A stretch of DNA of 64,000 nt from Clostridium sp. AM58-1XD (GCF_003464085.1 NZ_QSDR01000002.1:1-64000); one strand, 5' to 3'. Shown: positions 37,586-48,522, counted from the stretch's first letter. Notes: generated by a model from the letters alone, not told the origin. Program-made: numbers and translations.

Positions 37586-39219
37586 CTGACAATGTCCTTT
37601 CTATATCACGGCTGTTTCCGCCTGTTTTTCCGAAGGGTTCATACCGCCTGCATATCTCCTCCGCAATGCGCAGTCCGTCCATGGCTGCAGAAGTAATTCC
37701 CCCTGCATACCCCGCTCCTTCTCCGCATGGAAACAGGCCTTTCAAACTGCTTTCAAACCGGCTGTCCCGTTCAATCCGGACGGGAGAGGACGTACGGCTT
37801 TCAATTCCGGCAAATACAGCATCCGGACGGTTAAACCCGCGGATCGTACGGCCGAACGACTCAACACCTTCCATCAGCGCTTCGGAAAGGTAAGATGGAA
37901 GGATTTCCCTCAGATTGGCAAATGCATACCCGCCTTTCATCTGGAGCTCCACTTTGCCGAGTCGTTCTGTTGCTTTATTTTCTTTAAAATCACCATACAG
38001 CTGAACAGGAATTTTTCCATTCCCGATCCGGTATGCCGCCTCTTCCAGCTGTCTCTGATAAGCAATACCTGAAAGAGGAGAATCGCCAGGGAAATCCTCC
38101 GGAGTCACGGTCACGATTAAGGCGCTGTTGGCATTTTTTCCATCTCTTGCATGATTGCTCATTCCATTCACTGCAAGCCTGCCTTCTTCCGACGACGCGT
38201 TCACCACGTATCCGCCCGGACACATACAGAAAGAATAAACACCTCTTCCATTGGAAGCCTGGTGGGTCAGTTTGTAGCTGGCGGCGCCGAGAATCTCTGC
38301 GCCTTTCGGACCATACTGGGAAATGTCGATCATCTCCTGAGGGTGCTGAATCCTCAGTCCTACGGCGAAAGACTTCCGGCTCATGGGGACCATCCGGCTG
38401 TTCAGCATCTCAAACGTATCCCGCGCGCTGTGACCCACGGCCAGAACGGCCGCCTCCGTATGAACGGTTTCTGTTCCGTTGACTATCAGTCCTGTAATTG
38501 TTCCGTTTTCTGTAATCACATCGGTTACCTGGCTTAAAAAGCGGACCGTTCCGCCAAGTCTTATAATCTCCTCCCTCATGGAGATTACGATTTTGCCCAG
38601 TACATCTGTTCCTATATGAGGCTTATTCTGATACAGAATGGCGGGATCGGCTCCGAATTCCACAAAGAGTTCCAGAACCTTTTTATTTCTTCCCTCCGGA
38701 TCCTTTACAAGGGTATTCAGCTTTCCGTCGGAAAACGTTCCGGCCCCGCCTTCGCCAAACTGTACGTTGGAGCGAAGATCCAGCGCCTGCCCATTCCAGA
38801 AACGCTCCACCTTTTCCCGGCGCACTTCTACTGCTTCTCCCCGCTCCAGAATGACTGGCATATAACCGGCTCTGGCAAGCATGAGTGCGCAGAAAAGGCC
38901 GGCCGGCCCTTCTCCGATAATTACAGGGGGGCGTGGAAAGCCTGCTGCTGCCGTGATCCGGGAACCGGTAGGAAATTCTCTCCGCCTTCCCCACATTTCT
39001 GTTCTTCGCCTGTCTGATCAGGCGTTCTTCCCTGTCTGCCTGAACGTCAACAGAATAAATATACAGAATCTCATCCTTTTTCCTGGCATCCACGGACTGT
39101 TTTACAACTTTATATGATTTTATGGATGACGCAGGAATATGAAGCGTCCTTCCGATTTTTTCCTCCAGATCCTTTTTTGTATGGCGGATCGGTAATTTCA
39201 ACTGGTTAATCCGAATCAT
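37542..39219 (-). pseudogene. NAD(P)/FAD-dependent dehydrogenase family protein, frame-broken
   Basis: A flavoprotein of about 555 residues. The N-terminal 90 residues (MIRINQLKLPIRHTKKDLEE onward) are a small alpha-beta domain with KSYKVVKQSVDARKKDE, found in this family before the FAD domain. PPVIIGEGPAGLFCALMLARAG is the FAD dinucleotide motif, and GEGAGYAGGITSAAMDGLRIAEEI is the C-terminal FAD contact. The frame changes at about 38960, where removing one C in the gene sense (CCC to CC) joins YRF to RITAAAGFPRPP. Here the read looks one base too long, unlike most breaks in this window. Substrate unknown. Confidence 0.8.
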
Positions 39220-40488
39220 ATGTACGCTCTCTTTCTTTTATATTCTGGCGTCCAGACGCCGCAATTCCGGCCAGACTCCCGCTGGACCAGGCCCACTGGA
39301 GATTATAGCCTCCACAGATTCCGTCTACATCCAGAAGTTCTCCCGTCAGATACAGGCCCGGGACGATTTTAGATTCCATCGTATCACTGCGGACTTCTTT
39401 CGTATCGACTCCGCCGCAGCAGATTTGGGCATTCGCAAACGGTTTCGTTTCCCTGACTGCTGCACGAAAGCCGTGAATCTGCCTGCTGAGGGTCAGAATG
39501 GCTTCCGGCTTCACCTCAGACATCCGGATTCCTGCCGGTATTCCGGCCCGTTTCATCAGCACTGCCGCCAGTTTTTTATTCAGCACACCGGTGAGGAAAT
39601 CTTCTCCCATCCGGTAGCCTGCCATTTTCCATCTGGCAAGAAGAAAATCTTCCAGTTCCTTTTCTCCCATGGAAGGAAGAAAATCAACAAATACAAAAAC
39701 CTCCTGATGTCTGTCCAGTGCCTTTGCGGCATAACGGCTGATCTGAAAGGTGGGAATACCGGAAATTCCATAGTCCGTCAGCTGGAGTTCTCCCATGTCA
39801 CTGGCTGTCTCTTTCCCGTCTGCAAAAAGCGTCAGTCTGGCTTCCGTCCGGATTCCAGCCAAAGCCTTATATTCTTTTCCCTCACAGATGAGCTGAACGA
39901 GGGCAGGAAGCGGCCGGATAATCCGATGTCCAAGGGATTTTGCAAGGTCATATCCGCTTCCGTCAGAACCGGTAACAGGAGCTGCTTTTGAACCGGCGGA
40001 AAGGATCAGGCCTCGCAGGTAAAATGCACCGGCCGTTTAGATCCTTCCTGTATTTGGACGCATGATACTTCGAAGGCCCTTCCGGGACGGACTGCCTTCA
40101 CATGGCAGCCGCATACCATTTCAACGCCCAGATGCTCCGCCTCCATGCGGAGCGCGTCCAAAACAGAAGAAGCCTGTTCGGAATTCGGATAAATGTATCC
40201 GTTCTTTTCCCTAGGCAGAATTCCAAGTCCTTCAAAAAATGCGAGTGTATCTTCTACGGAAAAATGCCGGATTGTATCCATTGGAAAGCCGGGATTGTCA
40301 CTCCTGTAACAGTCTTTTGTAAGATTCCTGTTGGTCATATTGCACTTGCCGTTTCCGGTAGAGAGTATTTTTTTCCCCACCCGGTCCATATGTTCCAGCA
40401 CTGTTACGCGGGCGCCTCTTCCTGCCGCCTGAATCGCCGCTGTCAGTCCCGAGGCTCCGCCGCCAACAACAATAATATGCTTTGCCAT
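39206..40488 (-). pseudogene. HI0933/YhiN-family flavoprotein, frame-broken
   Basis: The product of about 427 residues starts MAKHIIVVGGGASGLTAAIQ, the FAD-binding motif, with STGNGKCNMTN typical of the family that includes BaiN. It runs to HFTCEA, where the frame breaks at about 40010. One extra C in the gene sense gives EALILSAGSKAAPVTGSDGSG and joins the rest (FVFVDFLPSM, RMSEVKPEAI, GLYLTGELLDVDGICGGYNLQWAWSSG). The physiological substrate is unknown. It overlaps the next flavoprotein start by 14 bases, so two flavoproteins are co-transcribed. Confidence 0.82.
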
Positions 40489-40582
40489 CTTTCCGCTCCT
40501 TTTCCCCTGTCTTTTTACTGCTCATTTTTCTATAAGTGCTATCTTAGCATAACGGCCCAAATCTTACAATTATCAATTTGCT

Positions 40583-40640
40583 AAAAAAGGAAGGTTTCTG
40601 TCACCGGATTTTGTTCCGAGGCAGAAACCTTCCCTTTTTC
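40583..40640 (-). terminator. Terminator hairpin, reduced copy of the dispersed element
   Basis: On the minus strand AAGGGAAGGTTTCTG pairs with CAGAAACCTTCC, followed by a T run. It directly follows the stop of the small membrane protein gene. Its loop reads CCTCGGAAC then AATCCGGTGA, matching the conserved loop of the dispersed element, so it may be a shortened copy, although chance cannot be ruled out for so short a match. Confidence 0.75.
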
Positions 40641-41037
40641 AGCTGGTGTAGGATTCAAGATAGCTGAAAATGTCCATCATGGACGAAAACCATATTCCGG
40701 CCCTTAGTCTGGCCTGTTCATCTTCTGGAAAATCGGTTATAGGTACGTGCGTATAAAGGCAGACCGTACTTTTATCTTTGCAGAATACCAGGAGAAAATT
40801 GTCTTCGCAAACGAGATAGTATTTATTGATCGATTCCTGGTTTGCCGGTTCTGCTTCACTCTCCTCTTCCGAGGAACTCTCTGCCAGATGATTCTCAACG
40901 GCTGTTTCGGAACTCATAATTTCATTTTCCTGGCTTTCTTTTTGTCTTTCACTGTATTTCCTGGCGCCATATCCTACTGCTATGCAGACAAGACTTACGA
41001 TCAGAAATAATAAGAGACAGAATCTATACTTTTTCAC
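40639..41037 (-). CDS. Small single-pass membrane protein of unknown function
   Basis: The 132-residue product has a membrane helix (YRFCLLLFLIVSLVCIAVG), a Glu/Ser-rich linker, and a C-terminal domain of about 65 residues (YYLVCEDNFLLVFCKDKSTVC, FPEDEQARLRAGIWFSSM). The C-terminal part resembles BofC-like regions only loosely, so I give no function. GTG at 41037 is used as start because AAGGAAGG lies 8 bases upstream; the frame stays open further up without a good site. Confidence 0.7.
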   Translation of the reverse strand: MKKYRFCLLLFLIVSLVCIAVGYGARKYSERQKESQENEIMSSETAVENHLAESSSEEESEAEPANQESINKYYLVCEDNFLLVFCKDKSTVCLYTHVPITDFPEDEQARLRAGIWFSSMMDIFSYLESYTS

Positions 41038-41196
41038 GGGATTACCCTTCCTTTCACCGGAGCATTCCGTTCCGGACGAAATATATTCAGTATAGTATCT
41101 GCCTCTTAAAAACAGTTTATACAAAAACTGCTATTTTATTTCTTTTGAACATGTCGTTCCTGAGCAGGTATATCCACTCACATCATATCTACCGTT

Positions 41197-42894
41197 TTAC
41201 ATTAAATGCAGTTTCCTGGCTATTTGGAAAAGCCGCGTACCGCCCGGCATTTTTTTCAGTTCCCTCTCATCGATACAGTGCAGCTTAATCAGAAGAACGC
41301 CGTATACCGCCACGGCAACGAGAATTGCAGCCAACGTTCCAACCGCATTTTTGCGGCAGACTGCAAAGACTCCATGATACGTACCGTATGATGCCGCTCC
41401 CATGAGCAGCGCCGCGATTATAGGAAGAAGAAATGTCTTTTTCACCTCCTGGCGATAGTGAAGGTATCTCCGGATCGCCGCTGCATTCAACTGGCACATC
41501 AGCAGTGAGAATATGATATTTGCGAACACCACGCTGTAAAGCCCCCATTTGAACACCAGAAGCATGACTTCAAGAGCTCCTATGTGGACGATGAGGGAAA
41601 TAGCAGCATTCTTCATCGGTACATTCATACGGTTGATTCCCTGCAAAATGGCATTGCTCACCGTGGAAAGAGAGAAAAATACTACGGCTAGCGCACCCGA
41701 TATGGTGATCTTGATTAAAAGTTCATTCTCCCCTCCGGTAAACAGCAGGTTGTTGATCGGTCCCGCAAGAACACAGAGACCGACTGCAGAAGGAATTGCA
41801 ATGATCATGGAAAACCGGATTGCAGTCTGGACCTTGTCGATGGTCTCCCTTCTGTCATGGCAGGCTACTGCTCTCGTAAGCGATGGGATCAGAGAAGAAG
41901 AAAGAGCATTTGATATCGCTACCGGTATATTGAAAAGCAGATGGTACTGTCCGAATGTTCCCCACTGGGTTGCTATTTCCTCCATCATTCCCAGCTTTTC
42001 CATGCCATGGGAAAAGAAATAATTATCCACAACAGCGCTCACATTATAAACGGCGCTGCTCAGCACGATCGGCACGATGGTCATCGTCATAATCAGCGTA
42101 ACATGGCGGTAAGAATCGAGACGTCGCGATGTATCTTTTCTTTTCTGGCGGCGCAGCACAGGCCGGTACATCCAGAAAAGCAGAAGGAAAAACAGAAAGG
42201 CAGCAAGAGCTCCTGCTCCCGTTCCAATCGTTCCCCCTGCCGCACCGTAAGCATAGGCGTAGTTTTCACTGTCATGTACTGCATTTGCTGCCAGACCTTT
42301 CGTAAAAAGGAAGCTGGCGGCTCCGATACTGACCACCGCATTCACAAGCTGTTCCAGTATCTGGGAAATCGCTGTCGGAACCATATTTCCTGTTCCCTGA
42401 AAATATCCTCTCAGTACGCCAAGATAAGCCATAATCCAGATTGTCGGCGCAAAGGCCTGCATGGCGTATCGGCAGTATGGCATTCGGAGAAGTCCTGCCA
42501 GGGCGTCAGCTCCAAACCACAGAATAACAGCTCCAATTCCTCCGACAACTGTAGCATACCATAAAGCTGTCTTCAGAATTCTGGCCGAATTTCTGTATTC
42601 TCCTCTTCCCAGTTTTGCGGCAACCATTTTGGAAACAGCCGTAGGAAGGCTGTAGGAAGATACGATCAGGAGGATGACATAAATGTCATACGCCGCCGTA
42701 TAGTAACCGTTGCCTTCTTTTCCTATAATGTTAATCAGAGGAATCCTGTACACCATTCCGATCAGGCGGACGATAATTCCGGCTACGGCCAGAATGCTGC
42801 CCTGTATGATGAAATTGGCTCCCTTGCTTTTCTTTCTGTTGGTCTGGCTTGTCTGTGTTGCTTCTCTTTGTTTGATCTGTCTATTCTTTTCCAT
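41197..42894 (-). CDS. SpoVB/MurJ-like polysaccharide flippase
   Basis: The 565-residue protein has about 14 membrane segments and belongs to the MVF/polysaccharide biosynthesis (MOP) superfamily. GSILAVAGIIVRLIGMVYRIPL and GNGYYTAAYDIYVILLIVSSYSLPTAVSKMV are typical of the SpoVB/YtgP branch in Firmicutes, which is linked to lipid II or polysaccharide export and spore cortex formation. I cannot separate SpoVB from YtgP/MurJ roles by sequence alone. It overlaps the DUF3048 gene end by 14 bases. Confidence 0.88.
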   Translation of the reverse strand: MEKNRQIKQREATQTSQTNRKKSKGANFIIQGSILAVAGIIVRLIGMVYRIPLINIIGKEGNGYYTAAYDIYVILLIVSSYSLPTAVSKMVAAKLGRGEYRNSARILKTALWYATVVGGIGAVILWFGADALAGLLRMPYCRYAMQAFAPTIWIMAYLGVLRGYFQGTGNMVPTAISQILEQLVNAVVSIGAASFLFTKGLAANAVHDSENYAYAYGAAGGTIGTGAGALAAFLFFLLLFWMYRPVLRRQKRKDTSRRLDSYRHVTLIMTMTIVPIVLSSAVYNVSAVVDNYFFSHGMEKLGMMEEIATQWGTFGQYHLLFNIPVAISNALSSSLIPSLTRAVACHDRRETIDKVQTAIRFSMIIAIPSAVGLCVLAGPINNLLFTGGENELLIKITISGALAVVFFSLSTVSNAILQGINRMNVPMKNAAISLIVHIGALEVMLLVFKWGLYSVVFANIIFSLLMCQLNAAAIRRYLHYRQEVKKTFLLPIIAALLMGAASYGTYHGVFAVCRKNAVGTLAAILVAVAVYGVLLIKLHCIDERELKKMPGGTRLFQIARKLHLM

Positions 42895-44017
42895 GAAGTT
42901 CTGTCCTTGATTCGTCTTTCGTCGATACGATGCACACCCAGGTTTTTCCTGGATTCAGCTCAATCTCATGATCAGCGAAATCGTAATAATGGGTTACTCC
43001 GAACTCGCCGTCCTTCACCCAGTAAACGGGCATGGCCTTGCCATTCGTGGCATAATAGCCCCATTCCCGGTTATGTACATTGATATTCAGATACGGTGTT
43101 GTGGCATAATAGCCCTGCTGACAGTACTGAATAATGATATTCTTTGCCGTTAAAGGCCCTTCATCCCCGCTGTGCACGGCGCCGTACTGATAGCGGTGAT
43201 ATAAACCATCATTTTCATCATAAAGAAAATAGGGATTATTCAGCTGATATCCCGGGTAAATCTTATATGCATCTACCGCGTTGTCCTGAGTCAGAATGGT
43301 AGGGCTGTCCGGCTTCGCAAAACGGTAATGGCCTGCATAGTCTTCGTCGTAGTCCTGAGAAAATCCCAGATTGTCCGCAGCTGTCTGTACCAGTTTAAAA
43401 CTCGTATATGCGTTGTGAGGAGAACGCTTGTCCTTGGACCGGTAAAAGGCCGCGCCTCCAGCGCCCTCCAGCGCGTTGATGTCATCCACATACTTGAGGT
43501 AAGGCTTCGCAAACGTGCTCTGTCCGCAGTGTGTCAGTATGGCATTGAATTCCCTTGCAAAGTAAATATAATACGTCCTGGCGCTTCTTACGGAGCCAAT
43601 GCGCTCCAAGTCATCATAATCTTCGATCAGGGCCATATAGCGGACCATTCCGCCCTCCACCGGAGCCTCATAGATGACACCGGCCCGGTTTATTCCATAA
43701 CTTGGCATGGATTCCTTATCATTGCTGATCATAACAGCAATGGGCCTGCGGTCCGCTTTTGCCACATCTACCATCTCTCCTGTGAGGTAGCTCTGAATTT
43801 TTCCGTCGACTTCGATTCTCTCATCGGGAACCTCTGTCTGTGTTTCGTTCGCTTCAGGCTCGGCAGCTGTTGTCACTTCGATGATCTCTTTCGTCTCTTC
43901 CTCCATATCTGCTTCCGGAACGGATACCAGACGGTTTTTACTCTGACAGCCGGTCAAAAGATAGACCATACTGAAAACAGACAGCGCCGCAATGAGAAAC
44001 CTCCCCCGTTTTTTCAT
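42881..44017 (-). CDS. DUF3048 family lipoprotein (YerB-like)
   Basis: The 378-residue product carries a signal peptide with lipobox LTGC near residue 22, an acidic linker (residues 35-75), then the DUF3048 domain (RRPIAVMISNDKESMPSYGI, YEAPVEGGMVRYMALIEDY, IGSVRSARTYYIYFAREF, AILTHCGQST) and its C-terminal part (VIQYC-like IIIQYCQQGYY, GKAMPVYWVKDG). YerB-type lipoproteins are surface proteins of unknown function. ATGA overlap with ybeY. Confidence 0.9.
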   Translation of the reverse strand: MKKRGRFLIAALSVFSMVYLLTGCQSKNRLVSVPEADMEEETKEIIEVTTAAEPEANETQTEVPDERIEVDGKIQSYLTGEMVDVAKADRRPIAVMISNDKESMPSYGINRAGVIYEAPVEGGMVRYMALIEDYDDLERIGSVRSARTYYIYFAREFNAILTHCGQSTFAKPYLKYVDDINALEGAGGAAFYRSKDKRSPHNAYTSFKLVQTAADNLGFSQDYDEDYAGHYRFAKPDSPTILTQDNAVDAYKIYPGYQLNNPYFLYDENDGLYHRYQYGAVHSGDEGPLTAKNIIIQYCQQGYYATTPYLNINVHNREWGYYATNGKAMPVYWVKDGEFGVTHYYDFADHEIELNPGKTWVCIVSTKDESRTELHGKE

Positions 44018-44511
44018 CGCCTGTACCCCCTTCTTTCCAGGATTTCCTCCTGTTTCCTCTCCATCACAATCCGTTCTTCATCCGCCATATGATCATATCC
44101 GCACAGGTGAAGCATGCTGTGAGCCACCAGAAATGCAAGTTCCCTCCCTTCTGAATGGCCATACTTTTCTGCCTGTTCTTCCACCTTGTCCACGGAAATC
44201 ACGATGTCCCCCAACATCAGCTCTCCGGTCTCCGGATTAAAATAATCTTCTGCATAGTCTTCCAGTCTGCTGAAATCAGACGGCGTTTCGTAATCCACCA
44301 TTGGAAAGGAAAGTACATCCGTAGGACTGTCAATCTGCCGATGATCGCGGTTGATCTCCCTTATACTTTCATTATCGGTGAGAATCACACTGACCTCGGC
44401 CTCGTAGGGGCAGCCCTCGTAATCCAGGGACTCTTCCACCACGTCTCTGATAATCGTCTCATATGGGAGTTCCAGCTTTTTTTCGGCTTCATATTCGATA
44501 TTGACCGTCAT
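44014..44511 (-). CDS. ybeY: Endoribonuclease YbeY (rRNA maturation factor)
   Basis: YbeY is a zinc-dependent endoribonuclease needed for 16S rRNA 3'-end maturation and ribosome quality control. The 165-residue protein shows DRHRQIDSPTDVLSFPM-like NRDHRQIDSPTDVLSFPM, GDIVISVDKV and the metal motif HSMLHLCGYDH. It overlaps phoH by 4 bases, the usual pairing. Confidence 0.96.
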   Translation of the reverse strand: MTVNIEYEAEKKLELPYETIIRDVVEESLDYEGCPYEAEVSVILTDNESIREINRDHRQIDSPTDVLSFPMVDYETPSDFSRLEDYAEDYFNPETGELMLGDIVISVDKVEEQAEKYGHSEGRELAFLVAHSMLHLCGYDHMADEERIVMERKQEEILERRGYRR

Positions 44512-45518
44512 CCTTTTCCCCTCCTGTCCTTAAAGCGCCTAGCGGGCTTTTCATCCTTTTTCTGTCTCGTTTCGTAATCATCATATGCCTGTACAATTTT
44601 CTGGACCAGAGGATGGCGTACAACGTCACCGCTGGTCAGCTGGCAGAAGCCGATGTCATCGATTTTGTGCAGAATCTTCATCGCCATGTCCAGGCCGGAG
44701 ACTGCACCTGCCGGAAGGTCTTTCTGCGTCTGGTCTCCGGTAACGATTACCTTGGAACCAAACCCGATTCTGGTCAGGAACATCTTCATCTGGGCAGGTG
44801 TCGTATTCTGCGCCTCATCCAGAATGATATACGCGCTGTCCAGCGTGCGTCCTCTCATATAGGCAAGAGGCGCCACTTCGATCAGCCCTTTCTCCGAATT
44901 GTGGAGATAGCTTTCCGCTCCCATAATCTGATACAGGGCATCATAAAGCGGCCTCAGGTAGGGATCGATCTTGCTCTGGAGATCTCCCGGAAGAAATCCC
45001 AGCTTTTCCCCGGCTTCTATCGCCGGACGGGTCAGTATGATCCTGTTTACCTCTCCGTTCTTAAATGCCTGGATCGCCATAGCCATAGCCAGATATGTCT
45101 TCCCCGTCCCGGCAGGGCCCACGCCAAATACGATCATTTTTTTCCGGATCATATCCACATAATGTTTCTGTCCCATGGTTTTTGGCTTTACAGGCTTTCC
45201 GTTGACGGTACGGCAGATAATATCCTTGTCAATTTCAAGAATCTGCCCGTCGTTTTCCGTAAAAGACAGGGAAAGGGCATAATCTACATTCTGTTCTGTT
45301 ATGGTATTGCCCCGTTTTGACAGCTCAATCAAGTTGTTAAAAACGCTCTTTGCCTTCTGAATCGAAGCTTCCGGACCGATGATTTTCAAAGCTCCATCTC
45401 TTTCAATCATGGTCACATGAAGCGTCCGTTCTATTTTTTTCAAATAACTGTCGAACTGGCCACAGACATTCCGCTCATGTTCTGCCGGGATGTCAATGAT
45501 AGTCTCCATTACGCTCAT
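44508..45518 (-). CDS. phoH: PhoH family ATPase
   Basis: PhoH-like proteins are P-loop ATPases often found with ybeY and probably act on RNA. The 336 residues show the N-terminal domain, the Walker A motif GVGPAGTGKTYLAMAMA, TRPAIEAGEKLGFLPGDLQ, YIILDEAQNTTPAQMKMFLTR and VTGDQTQKDLP. yqfD ends directly upstream, giving the order yqfC-yqfD-phoH-ybeY found in many spore formers. Confidence 0.95.
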   Translation of the reverse strand: MSVMETIIDIPAEHERNVCGQFDSYLKKIERTLHVTMIERDGALKIIGPEASIQKAKSVFNNLIELSKRGNTITEQNVDYALSLSFTENDGQILEIDKDIICRTVNGKPVKPKTMGQKHYVDMIRKKMIVFGVGPAGTGKTYLAMAMAIQAFKNGEVNRIILTRPAIEAGEKLGFLPGDLQSKIDPYLRPLYDALYQIMGAESYLHNSEKGLIEVAPLAYMRGRTLDSAYIILDEAQNTTPAQMKMFLTRIGFGSKVIVTGDQTQKDLPAGAVSGLDMAMKILHKIDDIGFCQLTSGDVVRHPLVQKIVQAYDDYETRQKKDEKPARRFKDRRGKG

Positions 45519-46798
45519 TTAATTATCTGTCTCCTCTGATTCATTTGATACAGGTTCCTGGCCGTCGTCAGCCGGTTCCTGGATGGTGAGCGGACGGCTT
45601 GTTCCAATAGCCTCTTCCGTATCCGCCGTGCAGATAACGGAGAAACCGCCTCCACTTTCTTGTATTCTAACATTATTTCCAATAATCTGCACCCCCTTTT
45701 CTCCTAATTTTTCCAAAAACTGTGAATTCACCTCCACCTTCAGCCGTTCTTTTTCATCCGCCGTATAAGGGCGCTCATACGTTTCATACTCTTTTCCTGT
45801 GATTTTTCCCCAGTAAAAGGGCAGATAGAAATTGTCAAACAGCCTGGCCTGCTGTTCCTCCATGGTAAATTTCCAGGGAAGATTTTCTTTTTTCTGCTTT
45901 CCTGGAATCAGATCAGATGGGGGAATCAGAGAGAATGACGAATGAAACGCCTTTAAGAAAAGCCCTGTCTTCTTTTTCCCCGTATAAGCCTCCACCTTTC
46001 TCCAGGAATGAAATGTTTTCTCTTCTTCGGAGATTGTCCTTGCCCGGATATCTGCATCTGCATGGACAGGATGTTCTGCCACTACCGTTTGTGAATCATC
46101 CGTCACCGTTACGATACCGGATACCAGGATCTGGCCGGCTTCCACAGTATCTCCCGGCCTTACGGCAGGCGTACCCTGTCGGACGATCATTTTCGTAATG
46201 GTTCCACCCTTTTCCGCTACAATATCACAGGGGGACGTATCTCTGACCGGAATCGAGGACAGTACTTCATTTTCTTTTATCTTAACCAGAAGGCGCGTTC
46301 CCGATACCTGGGCCGACACCCATGTAATTTCCGAAAATTCTGATCTCATGGCACTTTCCAGTGATTCGCAGCTAACCGTTCCCGCCATCATCCCATAACG
46401 GATATTCTGGCTCTCCAGAAAATCCATGAGCGTATCGCTGCTGTAACGGCTGTTTCCGTAGATTTCAATATCCCATATGAAGAGAGACATGCTGTACAGA
46501 AAAATGAAAAATGCAAGAAAGCCGATCAATGACAGCTTGCGTTTTCTGTTTCTGTATAAAAAAAAGGCAGACCCAGCTTTCCAATAATTTTAAGCCTGAC
46601 TCCAGCCTTCCTCACAAGGGCTTTTGCGCGTTTAAAGCCCTCGATTGTCATGTAAAATTCATAGTTGCCATCTCTGCAGACCACGTCCCAGATTTCAATA
46701 TCCCGGCCGCCGCATATGTTGAAAAAACGCTCCGGAGCACAGCCGGTCATACAAATTCTCAAATACCCCCGGCGGTAATGGCGTAACCTCCCTGCCAT
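45519..46798 (-). pseudogene. yqfD: Sporulation protein YqfD, frame-broken
   Basis: YqfD is a membrane protein of the sigma-E regulon, related to SpoIV-associated engulfment factors. The N-terminal part (MAGRLRHYRRGYLRICMTG, CRDGNYEFYMTIEGF) ends at KIIGKLGLPFF, where the frame breaks at an eight-base A run (46558-46565; T8 in the gene sense). Nine would join to LYRNRKRKLSLIGFLAFFIF, the membrane helix, and the extracellular domain (WDIEIYGNSRYSSDTLMDFL, IVAEKGGTITKMIVRQGTP). Its start, ATG at 46798 with GGGGG before it, is 17 bases after yqfC. Confidence 0.85.
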
Positions 46799-46814
46799 AT
46801 CCATCCCCCTCTTC

Positions 46815-47087
46815 CTAGATTGCATCCATTTCTACTGAGGCGATCCGCCCCGTGATCTTCATCTCTTCCTTGTCGTAGTACTGAATGGAAAGGCCTTTGC
46901 CACGAACGGAAATCTTGCACGTTCTGGCCTGAATTTTCACTTCATTTTCCGTATACAGCAGTATGTTCCTATAATTTTCTATGACCAGGCTGTGTCTTCC
47001 TTCCATGGAAACAAGCGCTTCCCCCATGCATACATCCCGGGGAAGTTTCATGGCAGACACAGCCGTTGTTTTAATTTTGTTTGCCAT
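46815..47087 (-). CDS. yqfC: Sporulation protein YqfC
   Basis: The 90-residue protein has the YqfC pattern: LPRDVCMGEALVSMEGRHSL and IENYRNILLYTENEVKIQ, ending in beta strands (VRGKGLSIQYYDKEEMKITG). YqfC is a small sigma-E-controlled protein that always precedes yqfD in spore formers. Supports the view that the organism sporulates. Confidence 0.92.
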   Translation of the reverse strand: MANKIKTTAVSAMKLPRDVCMGEALVSMEGRHSLVIENYRNILLYTENEVKIQARTCKISVRGKGLSIQYYDKEEMKITGRIASVEMDAI

Positions 47088-47172
47088 TCTTCATACACCG
47101 GATTTTCAATTATTATCAATATATGGGGGAAGGACGGCGATTATACATCGTCCGTCCTTCCGGCGTCTTTTC

Positions 47173-48522
47173 TTATACCTCTTTGATAAGCCGCTTCCTG
47201 CTCCACCTGCCTGTCAGAAACCAGGCAAAAGAAATCAGGTAATTCATTCCCCATCCCATGGGAACGGCATACCAGACGGCCGCTACGCCCCATGCAGCGG
47301 CAAAATGATTGGCTACAAACACACGGATACCAAGGTTTACAAGGTTGGCTGCCATATATACGCCCACATCTCCCGCGCCTCTGAGCACTCCGTCCGTAAT
47401 CGCCTTGAAACCGATCAGCACGAAGAACCAGCAGATAAATGTAAGGTAGGCATTGCCAGTCCCAAAGGCGGCTGCAGCTGCGTCCGTATCCATAAATGCG
47501 GAAATAATCTCATTGTGGAAGAGTTTTAAGATCAGCCAGATGATCACCGCAAAACTGATGATCAGACCATAGGCGGAAACATATCCCTTTTTCACCCGGT
47601 CAGCCTGTTTGGCCCCCAGATTCTGTGCTGTAAATGTGGACATGGCGTTTCCCGTTGCAATCATGGGAACGATGCAGATCGATTCCACGCGCATACCGGC
47701 AGAATATCCTGCCAGAACGGAGGAGCCGAAGCCGTTGACCACGGACTGCACCAGCAGCATTCCTATGCTGACAATGGACTGCTGTATAATGGAAGGTACG
47801 GCGATCTGTGTTCCTGTCCAGAGCATGGATGGATCGAATAGTTTTACGGCTCCTTTCCTTGCCTCGTAAGCTTTCAGCCTCTTTCTCAGTATTGCAAATG
47901 AGATCACCGCAGACACCCCCTGGGCCATTACGGTTGCGATCGCGGCTCCGGCCACCCCCATATGGAGGTTTCTGATCATGAAAAGATCCAGAAAAATATT
48001 TAGAATTGAAGAAAACACCAGGAGGTACAGCGGTATTTTAGACTCTCCAAGGGCGTTGAACGTAGATGCCAGTACGTTATACATAAACAGAAACGGCATT
48101 CCAAGAAAATAGATCTGCAGGTATAGCAGAGCGTCATCCATGATATTGTCCGGCGTCTTTAGAAGACGCAGAATCGACGGATTCACAATCAGGCCGAATA
48201 CTGCCAGGAGAATGCTCAGGCAGAGAAAGCTCATAAGCGCCGTATGAATCGAAGTTTTCATCTTCCCGTAGTCGCCCGCCCCAAGATATTGGCTTGTCAG
48301 CACGGAAGCTCCGATTCCTCCACCAATGGCAATCATAATGAATACCGTTGTAAGAGAATAGGAGGCTCCTACAGCAGCCAAGGCATCTTCCCCGACAAAC
48401 TTTCCGACAATAACCGTATCCGCCATGTTGTAAAACTGCTGAAATAAATTTCCGATAATCATTGGGAGCGCAAACAGGAACAGGGATTTCCCCGGGCTCC
48501 CGTGCAGCATGTCTTGTTTCAT
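47173..48522 (-). CDS. MATE family multidrug/cation exporter
   Basis: The 449-residue protein has twelve membrane segments and MATE features: the start GSPGKSLFLFALPMIIGNLFQQFYNMADTVIVGKFVG, GIGASVLTSQYLGAGDYGKMK and, in the second half, TFTAQNLGAKQADRVKKGY. MATE exporters move drugs or metabolites out using Na+ or H+. The substrate cannot be told from sequence. GAGGTG precedes the ATG. It stands alone between yqfC and rpsU. Confidence 0.93.
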   Translation of the reverse strand: MKQDMLHGSPGKSLFLFALPMIIGNLFQQFYNMADTVIVGKFVGEDALAAVGASYSLTTVFIMIAIGGGIGASVLTSQYLGAGDYGKMKTSIHTALMSFLCLSILLAVFGLIVNPSILRLLKTPDNIMDDALLYLQIYFLGMPFLFMYNVLASTFNALGESKIPLYLLVFSSILNIFLDLFMIRNLHMGVAGAAIATVMAQGVSAVISFAILRKRLKAYEARKGAVKLFDPSMLWTGTQIAVPSIIQQSIVSIGMLLVQSVVNGFGSSVLAGYSAGMRVESICIVPMIATGNAMSTFTAQNLGAKQADRVKKGYVSAYGLIISFAVIIWLILKLFHNEIISAFMDTDAAAAAFGTGNAYLTFICWFFVLIGFKAITDGVLRGAGDVGVYMAANLVNLGIRVFVANHFAAAWGVAAVWYAVPMGWGMNYLISFAWFLTGRWSRKRLIKEV